A stretch of 41,842 nucleotides of DNA from CAVAVT01 sp963592185 (GTDB taxonomy: Bacteria > Bacillota > Negativicutes > Selenomonadales > Selenomonadaceae): positions 1 through 41,842 of the forward strand of contig CAVAVT010000008.1 of NCBI GenBank assembly GCA_963592185.1, written 5' to 3'. The notes beneath the pieces are model-generated. The model saw only the letters and a program-made list of their open reading frames with translations. It was not told the DNA's origin and did no database searches. The position numbers and the translations under genes were made by a program. Positions 8,785 to 17,476 of this stretch are shown here, in pieces. Numbering within the stretch: the stretch's first letter is position 1; each line of letters starts with the position of its first letter.

Positions 8785-8813
8785 ATTATACAAGAATTTT
8801 TTTCTTAAGTCTA
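8785..8813 (-). promoter_or_regulatory. lysC promoter
   Basis: Minus strand -35 TAGACT (8813-8808), spacer of exactly 17, -10 TATAAT (8790-8785). The predicted leader is about 125 bases. The 302 bases between lysC and uraA hold this promoter, the uraA promoter and AT-rich DNA; I recognise no riboswitch there. Confidence 0.65.
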
Positions 8814-8868
8814 CATATAATTGATATATTGTTCATAACAGTTAGTTATATGTTGGGTTAGTTGATGG

Positions 8869-8897
8869 TAGACAATTTGCAAAACATATGATAGATT
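8869..8897 (+). promoter_or_regulatory. uraA promoter
   Basis: -35 TAGACA (8869-8874), spacer 17, -10 TAGATT (8892-8897). It drives uraA and probably rluD. No PyrR-binding hairpin is visible in the short leader. Confidence 0.5.
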
Positions 8898-8955
8898 TTT
8901 TCCTAAGGTATTTTTATAGTTATATATTATTTTTATGAAAGAAGGAGTTTTTCAC

Positions 8956-10215
8956 ATGACAGAACGTCCAATTCCTGTCGACAGGAAACTGCCGCTGCTT
9001 GAAACCATTCCCCTGAGCCTTCAGCATCTCTTTGCAATGTTTGGCTCCACGGTCCTTGTACCAATATTGTTCCAGGTAAATCCGGCTACAGTTCTTTTGT
9101 TTAACGGTATAGGCACACTTTTGTACATCTTTATATGTAAGGGTAAAATCCCTGCATACCTGGGTTCCAGCTTCGCATTTCTCTCTCCGGTATTTTTGGT
9201 ACTGAGCAAGTATTCTTATGAAGCTGCCCTTGGGGGCTTTATTGCTGTAGGTCTGATATTCTGTATCATCGGTCTCATTGTACACAAGGTTGGTACAGAA
9301 TGGATTAATGTTATTTTCCCACCTGCTGCCATGGGTGCAATTGTTGCTGTAATTGGTCTGGAGCTTATGCCAACAGCTGCAAAGATGGCCGGTCTTACTG
9401 AAAAAACACCAGATTCTACCACAATTATGGTATCTATTGCGACTTTGGCAATCACCATTTTTGCCTCTGTGGCATTCCGTGGCTTTCTTTCCATTATCCC
9501 TATTCTTGTAGGTATTGTATGTGGATACATTATTTCTATTTTCTGCGGCCTGGTAGACTGGTCCGTTGTTGAAAATGCGCCTTGGTTTGCCCTCCCCACT
9601 ATTTACACCCCGACCTTTGAGCCTGGGGCTATTCTAATTATTATTCCGGCTGCTTTGGTAGTTATTGCCGAGCATGTAGGTCATCTCATTGTAACTGGAA
9701 ATATTGTCGGCAAGGATCTTACAAAGGATCCAGGACTTGATCGCTCTATTTTCTCCAATGGTCTTTCCACCATCATCTCTGGATTTTTTGGTTCCACACC
9801 GAATACCACATATGGTGAAAACATCGGTGTTTTGGCTATCACAAAGGTTTACAGCACTTGGGTTATCGGCGGTGCAGCAATACTTGCCATAGTTCTTTCC
9901 TGCTTTGGAAAGCTTGCAGCTGCCATTCAGAGTATTCCAGCTCCAGTTATGGGCGGTGTTTCAATGCTTCTTTTTGGTGTAATTGCAGCCTCCGGTCTCA
10001 GAATCCTTGTTGAAAGCAAGGTTGATTACAACAAGCCTGTAAATCTGATGCTGACTTCTGTTGTTGTTGGTATTGGTGTAAGTACCGCAAGCATTACCAT
10101 TGGTACTGTAACTCTTCAGGGTATGGCTCTGGCAACTGTTGTTGCAATCGTTCTTTCCATTCTTTTCCGTATCATTGCACATGTTCGCAAAATGGACATG
10201 AAGGACGTAATTTAA
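8956..10215 (+). CDS. uraA: Uracil permease, NCS2 family
   Basis: Uracil:proton symporter of the inner membrane, 419 residues, many hydrophobic helices. It matches remembered E. coli UraA over long stretches, including ETIPLSLQHLFAMFG, FICKGKIPAYLGSSFAF, and the substrate-site regions VVIAEHVGHL and NTTYGENIGV with their glutamates. The longest frame begins at 8935, but GGAG at 8944-8947 precedes the ATG at 8956 by eight bases, and that start gives the UraA-like N-terminus MTERPIPVDRK. It is followed by a pseudouridine synthase gene whose ATG shares a base with this stop codon. It serves pyrimidine salvage, complementing the de novo pyr operon. Confidence 0.95.
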   Translation: MTERPIPVDRKLPLLETIPLSLQHLFAMFGSTVLVPILFQVNPATVLLFNGIGTLLYIFICKGKIPAYLGSSFAFLSPVFLVLSKYSYEAALGGFIAVGLIFCIIGLIVHKVGTEWINVIFPPAAMGAIVAVIGLELMPTAAKMAGLTEKTPDSTTIMVSIATLAITIFASVAFRGFLSIIPILVGIVCGYIISIFCGLVDWSVVENAPWFALPTIYTPTFEPGAILIIIPAALVVIAEHVGHLIVTGNIVGKDLTKDPGLDRSIFSNGLSTIISGFFGSTPNTTYGENIGVLAITKVYSTWVIGGAAILAIVLSCFGKLAAAIQSIPAPVMGGVSMLLFGVIAASGLRILVESKVDYNKPVNLMLTSVVVGIGVSTASITIGTVTLQGMALATVVAIVLSILFRIIAHVRKMDMKDVI

Positions 10216-11177
10216 TGCGGATGGTTGTTCCGCAGGCCTTGACAGAAATCTCTGCCAAGGCCTTTTTGCGTGGCGTTGAAAATATATCTAATAGTATGTG
10301 GAGAAAATTAAAGAAGCCAGAAAGCAATTTCAGAGTCAATGGAGTTGCTGTAAAAGCTGCCACTACAATACTGCGTGCTGGAGATGTTGTAACCTGGAAG
10401 CTGGCTGGAAATGAAAATTCCAATATTGAGCCGGAAAATATCCCCTTGTCTATTTGTTATGAGGATGATTTTTTACTTATAGTAAATAAACCATCTGGAA
10501 TGCTTGTACATCCCACTGGTGGGGTTCATAGCGGTACTCTTGCCAATGCAATTCTTAATTATTATATAGAAAGTGGTCTTGATATTCCCTTTCGCCCAGT
10601 TCATAGACTGGATAAGAATACCAGCGGTTTAGTTCTCATTGCAAAAGATCCAAGAGTTCAATATGCTCTTTCTACAAATAAGGTCAAATTTGATGAGCTT
10701 CCCAATTCAATGGAGCATATCAAACCGCTTCATAGGCATTATATTGCAATATCTTCCGGCAATTTTCCGCATAAAACTGGGGTCATAGACTATCCTATAG
10801 GCAGAAAGCCGGGCAGTATCATAGAGCGTATGGTTTTGCCGGAGACGGAGGGCGGACAGGCGGCAATAACGAAGTATCAGGTTCTTGCTGAAACTGATAC
10901 AGCCGCTCTACTGGAACTTTCTCTTGAAACTGGACGTACCCATCAGATACGTGTCCATCTTTCAAGTATGGGTAATCCTATTTTAGGTGATGATTTATAT
11001 GAAGGCGATACCGCCTTAATTTCCCGGCAGGCTTTACATGCATACAGAATGTATTTTACCCATCCTATAACAAAAGAGGAAATAAATGTGACTTCACAAT
11101 TACCTCTGGATATGGTTCAACTACTAAAAAAATTGAAATTTGAACATAATATTTATATTGATAATTTGTATAAATAG
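10215..11177 (+). CDS. RluA/RluD-family RNA pseudouridine synthase
   Basis: Converts uridines to pseudouridine in rRNA or tRNA. The catalytic aspartate is in PVHRLDKNTSGLVLIAK (about residue 136), and the second family motif is LSLETGRTHQIRVHLSSMGNPILGDDLY. The N-terminal 70 residues look like a diverged S4 RNA-binding domain (FRVNGVAVKAATTILRAGDVVTW). At 320 residues the length is normal. The target base cannot be read from sequence. The start codon overlaps the uraA stop by one base, with AAGGA in the end of uraA as SD, so translation is coupled to uracil permease. Only a weak AT-rich hairpin follows. Confidence 0.9.
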   Translation: MRMVVPQALTEISAKAFLRGVENISNSMWRKLKKPESNFRVNGVAVKAATTILRAGDVVTWKLAGNENSNIEPENIPLSICYEDDFLLIVNKPSGMLVHPTGGVHSGTLANAILNYYIESGLDIPFRPVHRLDKNTSGLVLIAKDPRVQYALSTNKVKFDELPNSMEHIKPLHRHYIAISSGNFPHKTGVIDYPIGRKPGSIIERMVLPETEGGQAAITKYQVLAETDTAALLELSLETGRTHQIRVHLSSMGNPILGDDLYEGDTALISRQALHAYRMYFTHPITKEEINVTSQLPLDMVQLLKKLKFEHNIYIDNLYK

Positions 11178-11282
11178 TGCGATACTTTTAGTATAAATGA
11201 AAAGTGTTCTCAATTTTTTTGTATCAATTTAATAAAAACAATAACAATTTCAATAAAAACCATGGGAAGTTGTACTATTATA

Positions 11283-11291
11283 TGATATAAT
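11283..11291 (+). promoter_or_regulatory. Extended -10 promoter of fba
   Basis: TGA-TATAAT (11283-11291) is a full extended -10; no good -35 is seen. The aldolase start is 39 bases downstream. Confidence 0.5.
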
Positions 11292-11329
11292 AATAACAAA
11301 ATTCAATTTATTTCCGGGAGGTAATGAAT

Positions 11330-12295
11330 ATGCCATTAGTTACAACTACAGAGATGTTTAAGAAAGCATATGAAGGTGGGTACGCAATTGGTGCCTTCAA
11401 TGTTAATAATATGGAAATCGTTCAGGCTATCACCGAGGCTGCAAAGGAAGAGCAGGCTCCATTGATTCTTCAGGTTTCCGCAGGAGCACGCAAGTATGCA
11501 CGTCATACTTACTTAGTACATCTTGTTCAGGCCGCTCTTGAAGAGACGGATCTTCCAATTGCTCTGCATCTCGATCATGGTGCTGATTTTGAAATTTGCA
11601 AATCCTGCATTGATGGCGGTTTTACCTCCGTTATGATTGATGGCTCCAGCCGCAGCTTTGAGGACAACATTGCTGTTACCAAACAGGTTGTTGAGTATGC
11701 ACATGCCCATGGCGTTGTTGTAGAAGGAGAGCTTGGACAGCTTGCTGGTATTGAAGATGATGTAAATGTTGACCACAAGGATGCTACATATACCCAGCCG
11801 GAAGAGGTTGAAGAATTTGTATCCCGTACCGGGGTTGATTCACTTGCAATAGCAATTGGAACCAGCCATGGTGCTTTTAAATTCAAGCCTGAGCAGTGTA
11901 CTCGCAATGAAGACGGCGTACTTGTTCCCCCGGAGCTTCGCTTTGATATTCTCCATCAGATTGAAAAGCGTCTTCCTAACTTCCCTATTGTTCTTCACGG
12001 TGCATCTTCTGTTATTCCACAGTATGTTAAAATCATCAATGAAAATGGCGGCTGCCTGGATGATGCAATTGGAATCCCGGAGTCACAGTTAAGAGAGGCT
12101 GCAAAGTCAGCTGTATGCAAGATAAATATTGATTCTGATCTTCGTCTTGCCCTCACCGCTGGTATCCGTCAGCACATGAATGAATTCCCTGCTCACTTCG
12201 ATCCTCGTCAGTATCTGACTGTAGGCCGTGATTACATCCGTGAGGCTGTACGTCATAAGATTCATGATGTACTTGGATGCAGCGGAAAAGCATAA
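11330..12295 (+). CDS. fba: Class II fructose-bisphosphate aldolase
   Basis: Zinc-dependent aldolase of glycolysis and gluconeogenesis, splitting fructose 1,6-bisphosphate into DHAP and glyceraldehyde 3-phosphate. The 321-residue protein has HLDHGADF (D82 and zinc ligand H83), GELGQLAGIEDD, GTSHGAFKF and VLHGASSVIP, which supply the metal and phosphate contacts. The longest frame starts at 11324, only two bases after GGGAGG (11316-11321). The ATG at 11330 is eight bases away and gives the usual start MPLVTTTEMF. It has its own promoter and a strong terminator. It would use the DHAP that the neighbouring sugar locus may produce, but it is convergent with that locus, not part of it. Confidence 0.96.
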   Translation: MPLVTTTEMFKKAYEGGYAIGAFNVNNMEIVQAITEAAKEEQAPLILQVSAGARKYARHTYLVHLVQAALEETDLPIALHLDHGADFEICKSCIDGGFTSVMIDGSSRSFEDNIAVTKQVVEYAHAHGVVVEGELGQLAGIEDDVNVDHKDATYTQPEEVEEFVSRTGVDSLAIAIGTSHGAFKFKPEQCTRNEDGVLVPPELRFDILHQIEKRLPNFPIVLHGASSVIPQYVKIINENGGCLDDAIGIPESQLREAAKSAVCKINIDSDLRLALTAGIRQHMNEFPAHFDPRQYLTVGRDYIREAVRHKIHDVLGCSGKA

Positions 12296-12309
12296 TTTAG
12301 CACAAAAGA

Positions 12310-12348
12310 TACCCCCGTTACTTTTTCGGTAACGGGGGTAATTTTTTT
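12310..12348. terminator. Strong terminator between fba and rbsK, probably bidirectional
   Basis: TACCCCCGTTAC (12310-12321) pairs perfectly with GTAACGGGGGTA (12329-12340), loop of seven, followed by seven T on the plus strand. On the minus strand it is followed by TCTTTT, so it can also end the lacI-rbsK transcript. Confidence 0.93.
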
Positions 12349-12350
12349 AC

Positions 12351-13256
12351 TTAGAAAATAAATTCATCTTTTGTTGCGTATGAATCCTGAGTTCCTTTTT
12401 TTGTGACGCTGTCTGCAGCATATTTAGATGCACGTTTCATGGAGAATAAGATATCCTTTGTACGGCTCCAGGTTTCAACAAAGCATCCAATGAAGCTGTC
12501 CCCTGCTCCTGTACTGTCAACAGCCTTTACTTTGTCAGCCTCCACAATTTCTTCACCCTCTGCAGTGAACCACATTGAACCCTTGCTGCCCATGGTGACA
12601 ATAACATTCTTCAGGCCTCTGTTAAGAAGTGATTTCGATGCCTTACGTACTTGCTCAACCGTATCTGTTGGCATACCTGTGAGTATGGAAAGCTCCGTTT
12701 CATTTGGGACAAAAAATTCACATTTGCAAGCCATTTCAATATCCAAAGCTTCATTTGCTGGTGCTGGATTAAGGAGAACAGGTATGTTATACATATTGCC
12801 TATTTTGATGGCTTCGTAAACTGTCTCAATTGGAATTTCCAACTGAAGTACAATCAAGCCGCATTTGGAAATATCCTCCTCAAATGAATGAAGGATTTGA
12901 GGTGTAAGAGCATCATTTGCGCCGGTGCAAATCATAATGCGGTTCTGACCGGTTTCTTCTTCAACCAGAATTGTCGCAACGCCATTAGACATTCCCTCAG
13001 CTACAGTAACAGCACCTGTATCAATTCCAGCCTTTATGTAATTTTTCATACATGCTTCGCCAAAGGTATCATCACCTACGCATGTAACAAAAAGCACATT
13101 TGCCCCCAACTTACTTGCAGCGATTGCCTGATTTGCGCCTTTGCCGCCACCAGCTGTATGAAATTCCCTTACAGCTCTGGTTTCACCAGCTTCTGGAATC
13201 TTATCAATATACGACACAACATCCATCATTGTTGAGCCGATTACAGCTATTTTCAT
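12351..13256 (-). CDS. rbsK: Ribokinase (PfkB family)
   Basis: Phosphorylates D-ribose to ribose 5-phosphate. The 301-residue PfkB protein carries the N-terminal sugar-binding motif GGGKGANQA (residues 36-44) and the anion-hole motif DSTGAGDSF with catalytic D253. NPAPA and PNETE are also typical of ribokinase. Length is normal. SD AGGAGG precedes the ATG by seven bases. It follows the LacI-family gene by 15 bases. Together with RbsD in the same cluster this makes ribose use likely, although related PfkB kinases act on other sugars. Confidence 0.9.
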   Translation of the reverse strand: MKIAVIGSTMMDVVSYIDKIPEAGETRAVREFHTAGGGKGANQAIAASKLGANVLFVTCVGDDTFGEACMKNYIKAGIDTGAVTVAEGMSNGVATILVEEETGQNRIMICTGANDALTPQILHSFEEDISKCGLIVLQLEIPIETVYEAIKIGNMYNIPVLLNPAPANEALDIEMACKCEFFVPNETELSILTGMPTDTVEQVRKASKSLLNRGLKNVIVTMGSKGSMWFTAEGEEIVEADKVKAVDSTGAGDSFIGCFVETWSRTKDILFSMKRASKYAADSVTKKGTQDSYATKDEFIF

Positions 13257-13271
13257 GTCAGATCCTCCTAC

Positions 13272-14279
13272 TCAATCTTCATGTACGTTGCTAACACTAC
13301 CTCTGATTATAAAGCTATTGACCAGCTGAATCTTAGTTTTTGCCTTAGAAGGATGCTTTATTATCTCTATTAACCGTTTAACGGCTATCCTGCCCATTTC
13401 CTTTTTTTGCACGTGAACGGTGGTCAGACCTGGTGCAAATACCTTGCTGAGGGTAATATCATCAAAGCCGATAATGGATATGTCCTCTGGTATCTTAAGG
13501 CCTTTTTCAATAAATCCGTTCATAGCTCCAAGCGCAATCATATCATTATCAGCAAAAAAAGCTGTTGGAAGTTCTCTTCCAGCCTCAATACTTTGAATAA
13601 CGCCAGCCTTAGCCCCTTCAATAGATGGTCTTGCAGAAATGATATAGTCATTTTTCACCGTCAGTCCATGGGATTTTATAGCATAATCAAAGCCTCTTCG
13701 TCTTTCTTCAAAATTTGCTATTCTGGTGTCGCTGGTTATGTAGCCAATTTTTGTATGGCCATTCTGAATCAGATAATCCACAGCCATGGCAACACTATCT
13801 ATATTTTCCATTAAAACAGCATTTATTGGATGCTGCGGCAGCCAGCAGTCAACTAAGACTATTGGATTAGAAACTTCATAAAAAGGAACGATTGTCTCTT
13901 CTGTAAGCTCCGTTCCAATTAGGATAATTCCTGCACCAGCATCGTTAAGTACAGTTCTTAGCTGCTCTTCATATGAGCTTTGATGACGGTACAGATTCAC
14001 AATGCTTGTGGCGTATCCACGTCTTCTGCCTTCATTTTCGACACCTTCAAGCAGCTCGGAAAAGAATGGTGATTCAGAAAAAACTTCTCCGCTGTCACGG
14101 TAGGTTACAACACATATACGCTTAATTTTCTTTTCGGATAAATATCCGTTTTCTCTTGCAATTTTAAGGATTTTCTCGGCTGTTTCCGGGCTCACATTAC
14201 GTTTATTATTCAATGTATTTGATACCGTTGCCGGAGAAAACCCAGATAATTCGCTTATTTTCTTTATATTAAATTTCAA
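13272..14279 (-). CDS. LacI-family transcriptional regulator
   Basis: Probable repressor of the sugar locus. Residues 5-24 form the helix-turn-helix (IKKISELSGFSPATVSNTLN), and a periplasmic-binding-protein-like sensor domain fills the rest of 335 residues (ILIGTEL, IGYITSD, FADNDMIALGAMNGF, ISIIGFDDI). The linker after the HTH (ENGYLSEKKIKRICVVTY) is about ten residues shorter than in LacI/PurR and lacks the hinge-helix pattern. The start is TTG, eight bases after AAGGAGG. A -10 box and a long palindrome lie just upstream. The inducer is unknown; ribose or the sugar of the operon is expected. Confidence 0.9.
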   Translation of the reverse strand: MKFNIKKISELSGFSPATVSNTLNNKRNVSPETAEKILKIARENGYLSEKKIKRICVVTYRDSGEVFSESPFFSELLEGVENEGRRRGYATSIVNLYRHQSSYEEQLRTVLNDAGAGIILIGTELTEETIVPFYEVSNPIVLVDCWLPQHPINAVLMENIDSVAMAVDYLIQNGHTKIGYITSDTRIANFEERRRGFDYAIKSHGLTVKNDYIISARPSIEGAKAGVIQSIEAGRELPTAFFADNDMIALGAMNGFIEKGLKIPEDISIIGFDDITLSKVFAPGLTTVHVQKKEMGRIAVKRLIEIIKHPSKAKTKIQLVNSFIIRGSVSNVHED

Positions 14280-14332
14280 ATAGGTCTCCTCCTTGTCATT
14301 AATTTGAAAAATATTACGTTATGGGCTCCACA

Positions 14333-14376
14333 ATTATAGTGTTAAAATGGAATCCAAATACGGATTCCATTTTAAC
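14333..14376 (-). promoter_or_regulatory. Perfect 15-bp palindrome beside a -10 box, between rbsD and lacI
   Basis: GTTAAAATGGAATCC (14341-14355) and GGATTCCATTTTAAC (14362-14376) are exact inverted repeats with a six-base gap. On the minus strand a TATAAT (14338-14333) follows two bases later. The structure begins 15 bases after the rbsD stop. It can be read as a terminator for the operon (GC-poor, T run inside the stem), or as an operator covering the -35 region of a lacI-rbsK promoter. The sequence alone does not decide. Confidence 0.7.
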
Positions 14377-14390
14377 ACATTTTAAATATT

Positions 14391-14786
14391 TTAAAAAACT
14401 ACTCCTGCACGAAGAATTATATTGGGATATGGAGAAAATTCGCCAGTGCGTATTGCAAATCTGCATTTCGCACTTCTCTGCTTTAACTCATCATGCAAAA
14501 TATATTCCGATTCAATTCCTTGAAGTGTTTCAGTAATATGTTTATGGAGTCTTGGATTGGCTTCTTTAATTTCTTCAGCCAGAGTATATGCTTCTACCTC
14601 AGCCTCATCCATAATGACATCAAATACCTGCTCGAATGTAGGTACACCGCCAGTAACAGCTAGATCCACCACTTCAACACCTGGAGGAATAGGCATTCCA
14701 GCATCACCAATCATGAAGGTGTCTTTATGGCCTAATGCTGCAATGAGATATGAAAGCTGTGCGTTTAAAATGCCATGTTTCTTCAT
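14391..14786 (-). CDS. rbsD: D-ribose pyranase RbsD
   Basis: Mutarotase that interconverts the pyranose and furanose forms of ribose so that RbsK can use it. The 131-residue protein is of RbsD type, starting MKKHGILNAQLSYLIAALGHKD with catalytic H20 and metal/sugar contact D28 in IGDAGMP. The C-terminal YPNIILRAGVVF is also characteristic. It follows rbsC by five bases. Its presence argues that at least one imported sugar has a pyranose form. Confidence 0.95.
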   Translation of the reverse strand: MKKHGILNAQLSYLIAALGHKDTFMIGDAGMPIPPGVEVVDLAVTGGVPTFEQVFDVIMDEAEVEAYTLAEEIKEANPRLHKHITETLQGIESEYILHDELKQRSAKCRFAIRTGEFSPYPNIILRAGVVF

Positions 14787-14791
14787 TACTA

Positions 14792-15877
14792 TCAGCCTTC
14801 CTTCTTTTCTGGTGCCGTGTCTTCATTCTTCGATTCATTTCGTGCCTGAAGAGCCATTTTTGCTTCCATTTTGCGCTGGAACTGATCGATGATAACAGCC
14901 AGGATAATAACAAGGCCCTTAATTACCATCTGCCAGAACTCAGAAATACCGCACATAACCATACCATCGGAAATAACACCTATTACAAATGCACCGATAA
15001 TGGTTCCGCCTATGGTTCCGATACCTCCGGCCATTGAAGTTCCGCCAAGTACTGCAGCAGCGATGGCGTTCATTTCCCAAGTCTCACCAGATGCCGGATG
15101 GGATGCCTCAAGCTGGGAAGCGGTTATAATACCTACAATCGCAGCACAGATACCTGAGAAGATGTATACCAATATTGTTATTCTGTCTACCTTTACACCG
15201 GAAAGCTTTGCAGCCTTACTGTTGCCGCCAATTGCGAATACATGCCAGCCAAATACGGTTTTCATGAGAAGAATGGATGACACAACAGCGATTATTGCCA
15301 AGATAATAGCGCCTACAGGAATGCCCAGGAAACGGCTTGCAAAGAAATCAAAACCAGTGTTGCCCAGTGCCTCATGTCCCAAAATATTGGAATAGGTAGC
15401 GCCCTTTGAATGAAGCATTGCAAAACCACGGGCGATGTACATTGTACCCAATGTTGCAATAAATGGTGCTACACCAAGCTTAGTGATTGTTATACCATTA
15501 ATCCATCCTACCAACGCTCCCGCAGCTACGGTTATGAGTACAACCAAGGGAACGCTGAAGTAAATTGTAACACCGGCAAAATCCAGTGTAAGACCATTTT
15601 GAATGAGGCCGCCGGCAATCATTCCGGCCAAACCTACCACAGCACCAACGGAAAGGTCGATACCGCCTGTGATGATTACGTAGGTCATACCAATTGCAAG
15701 TATACCGTACAATGCAACGTGTTTAGCAAGCAAAAGCATTGTATTTGCCGATAAGAAGTTTGGAGATGCAAAGCTGAAGAAAACAACCAGCACAGCCAAT
15801 ACAATCAAGGTTCGCCCTTTTAAGAGCATCATGCCCAAGGACATGTTATTTTTACTTTTTTTAGGTTCATTTGACAT
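14792..15877 (-). CDS. rbsC: Ribose-type sugar ABC transporter permease
   Basis: Integral membrane component of a CUT2 sugar importer, 361 residues. It has around eight to ten hydrophobic helices, including GMTYVIITGGIDLSVGAVVGL and AAAVLGGTSMAGGIGTIGGTIIGA, the EAA-like conserved parts of the RbsC/AraH family. The N-terminus (MSNEPKKSKNN) and C-terminus are hydrophilic. It lies between rbsA (21-base gap) and rbsD (five-base gap). The exact sugar is uncertain, so the rbsC name is by family. Confidence 0.9.
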   Translation of the reverse strand: MSNEPKKSKNNMSLGMMLLKGRTLIVLAVLVVFFSFASPNFLSANTMLLLAKHVALYGILAIGMTYVIITGGIDLSVGAVVGLAGMIAGGLIQNGLTLDFAGVTIYFSVPLVVLITVAAGALVGWINGITITKLGVAPFIATLGTMYIARGFAMLHSKGATYSNILGHEALGNTGFDFFASRFLGIPVGAIILAIIAVVSSILLMKTVFGWHVFAIGGNSKAAKLSGVKVDRITILVYIFSGICAAIVGIITASQLEASHPASGETWEMNAIAAAVLGGTSMAGGIGTIGGTIIGAFVIGVISDGMVMCGISEFWQMVIKGLVIILAVIIDQFQRKMEAKMALQARNESKNEDTAPEKKEG

Positions 15878-15897
15878 TTTATTACACTTCCTTTTCC

Positions 15898-17466
15898 TTA
15901 GGATGACTTCTGAGCTGTATGACCTTCATAAGAAGCTGTTACCAGCTTGTCCTGAGTAACCTCATCTTTGCTGAATTCTGCTGTCTTTATACCGTTTGAA
16001 AGCACTATGATTCTATCAGCTATGGCCTCAATTTCCTCAAGCTCAGAGGAAATAACTATAATGGACAGACCCTCGTCTGCATAGTGATTAATGATTTCAA
16101 AAACCTCAGTTTTTGCACCGATATCAATACCACGGCTGGGTTCATCCATCAAAAGAATTTTTGGATTGGTCAGAAGGCCTTTTCCTATAACGACCTTCTG
16201 CTGATTTCCCCCTGAAAGTGACAGGATAGGCAGATGCTTGTTTGCTACCTTGATATGGATATCCTTAATTTTGCTTTCAACAGCGTCTGACTCGCTTGTC
16301 ATATTTATCAGCAGGCCCTTTACATAATTTTTCAGACTGGATAAGGAAATATTTTTCTCAATATTCATTGTCTGAACAAGGCCCTCTCTCTGTCGGTCCT
16401 CTGGAACCATTGCAAAGCCACGGGTTATCTGCTCGCTGACATTGTTAATATTAAGCGCGTCGCCATTAAGAGTTATCTTTCCGGTATGCTCTGGATGAAG
16501 TCCCATTATGGATTCAAAAATTTCTGTACGTCCTGAACCCATCAAACCATAAATTCCTAGAATTTCTCCCTGCTTGAGGTCAAAATTAACATGGTTTAGC
16601 AACCAGCCGCCACCCTTTTTGGGTAGGCACAAATCCTCAACCTGAAGTACAGTCTCTCTTTTGCTCCAGTCAATATCCTCCTTGCGTTTTGGATAAGTCT
16701 TCTTCTTTCCTACCATCTTGCTTACAATCCAGCTTACATTGATATCCTCGACAGCCGCATTTGCTACCAGCTTGCCATCACGCAAAATGGTTACGAAATC
16801 ACCAATCTGCATTATTTCTTCCAAACGATGGGAAATGTAAACTATTGAAATACCAGATTCCATAAGCTCACGCATTATCTTGAACAAAACCTGTACTTCC
16901 TGTTCGGAAAGGGATGATGTAGGCTCATCCATAATAAGAATCTTCAAGTCATCCTTAACAAGGTTTCTGGCAATTTCAATCATCTGCTGCTGGCCTACTC
17001 TCAAATCGCCAACAACAGTATTGGGATCCAGAGGATGAGCCAGGCGTTTCATGATTTTTTTAGTCTGCTCAATCTGTTCTTCATTATTTAGACCTATCTT
17101 ACCTTTAGTAAGCTCATTGCCTATGAAGATATTTTGATATACCTTCATGTTTGGGAAAAGATTCAGCTCCTGATGAATAATGCCTATGCCGTGCTGACGG
17201 GCTTCTGTTACATTTGCAAAATGCACTTCCTTTCCATCCATTGTAATCGTGCCGCCGGAGGGCTGCTCGATACCGGCAATAAGCTTCATAAGGGTGGATT
17301 TTCCTGCGCCGTTTTCACCTATGAGCACGTTTACCTTGCCCTTATATACATCAAAGGAAACGCCGTCCAGTGCTTTTGTGCCTGGATAAATTTTATCCAT
17401 TTTTTCACAATGCAGTACAGATGGTATATCTGTATGTATATTAAAATCTTTCAGTTCTTCCGACAT
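15898..17466 (-). CDS. rbsA: Sugar ABC transporter ATP-binding protein, two ATPase domains
   Basis: Energises the CUT2 importer. The 522-residue protein has two ABC domains. The first has Walker A GENGAGKST (residues 50-58), LRVGQQQM in place of a standard signature, and LIMDEPTSSL. The second has a degenerate Walker A GLMGSGRTE, signature LSGGNQQKV and LLMDEPSRGID. A degenerate second P-loop is normal for RbsA/AraG/MglA. The first 15 residues extend beyond the usual start. It follows the DUF2291 gene by 10 bases. Confidence 0.93.
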   Translation of the reverse strand: MSEELKDFNIHTDIPSVLHCEKMDKIYPGTKALDGVSFDVYKGKVNVLIGENGAGKSTLMKLIAGIEQPSGGTITMDGKEVHFANVTEARQHGIGIIHQELNLFPNMKVYQNIFIGNELTKGKIGLNNEEQIEQTKKIMKRLAHPLDPNTVVGDLRVGQQQMIEIARNLVKDDLKILIMDEPTSSLSEQEVQVLFKIMRELMESGISIVYISHRLEEIMQIGDFVTILRDGKLVANAAVEDINVSWIVSKMVGKKKTYPKRKEDIDWSKRETVLQVEDLCLPKKGGGWLLNHVNFDLKQGEILGIYGLMGSGRTEIFESIMGLHPEHTGKITLNGDALNINNVSEQITRGFAMVPEDRQREGLVQTMNIEKNISLSSLKNYVKGLLINMTSESDAVESKIKDIHIKVANKHLPILSLSGGNQQKVVIGKGLLTNPKILLMDEPSRGIDIGAKTEVFEIINHYADEGLSIIVISSELEEIEAIADRIIVLSNGIKTAEFSKDEVTQDKLVTASYEGHTAQKSS

Positions 17467-17476
17467 AAGAGCCTCC

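Noticed and set aside
8654..8790. Possible lysine riboswitch in the lysC leader
   Set aside because: The leader is only about 125 bases, AT-rich, and lacks the conserved stems and loops of the lysine aptamer.
11178..11220. Terminator after the pseudouridine synthase
   Set aside because: Only an eight-pair AU/GU stem with the T run several bases away; too weak to list as a feature.
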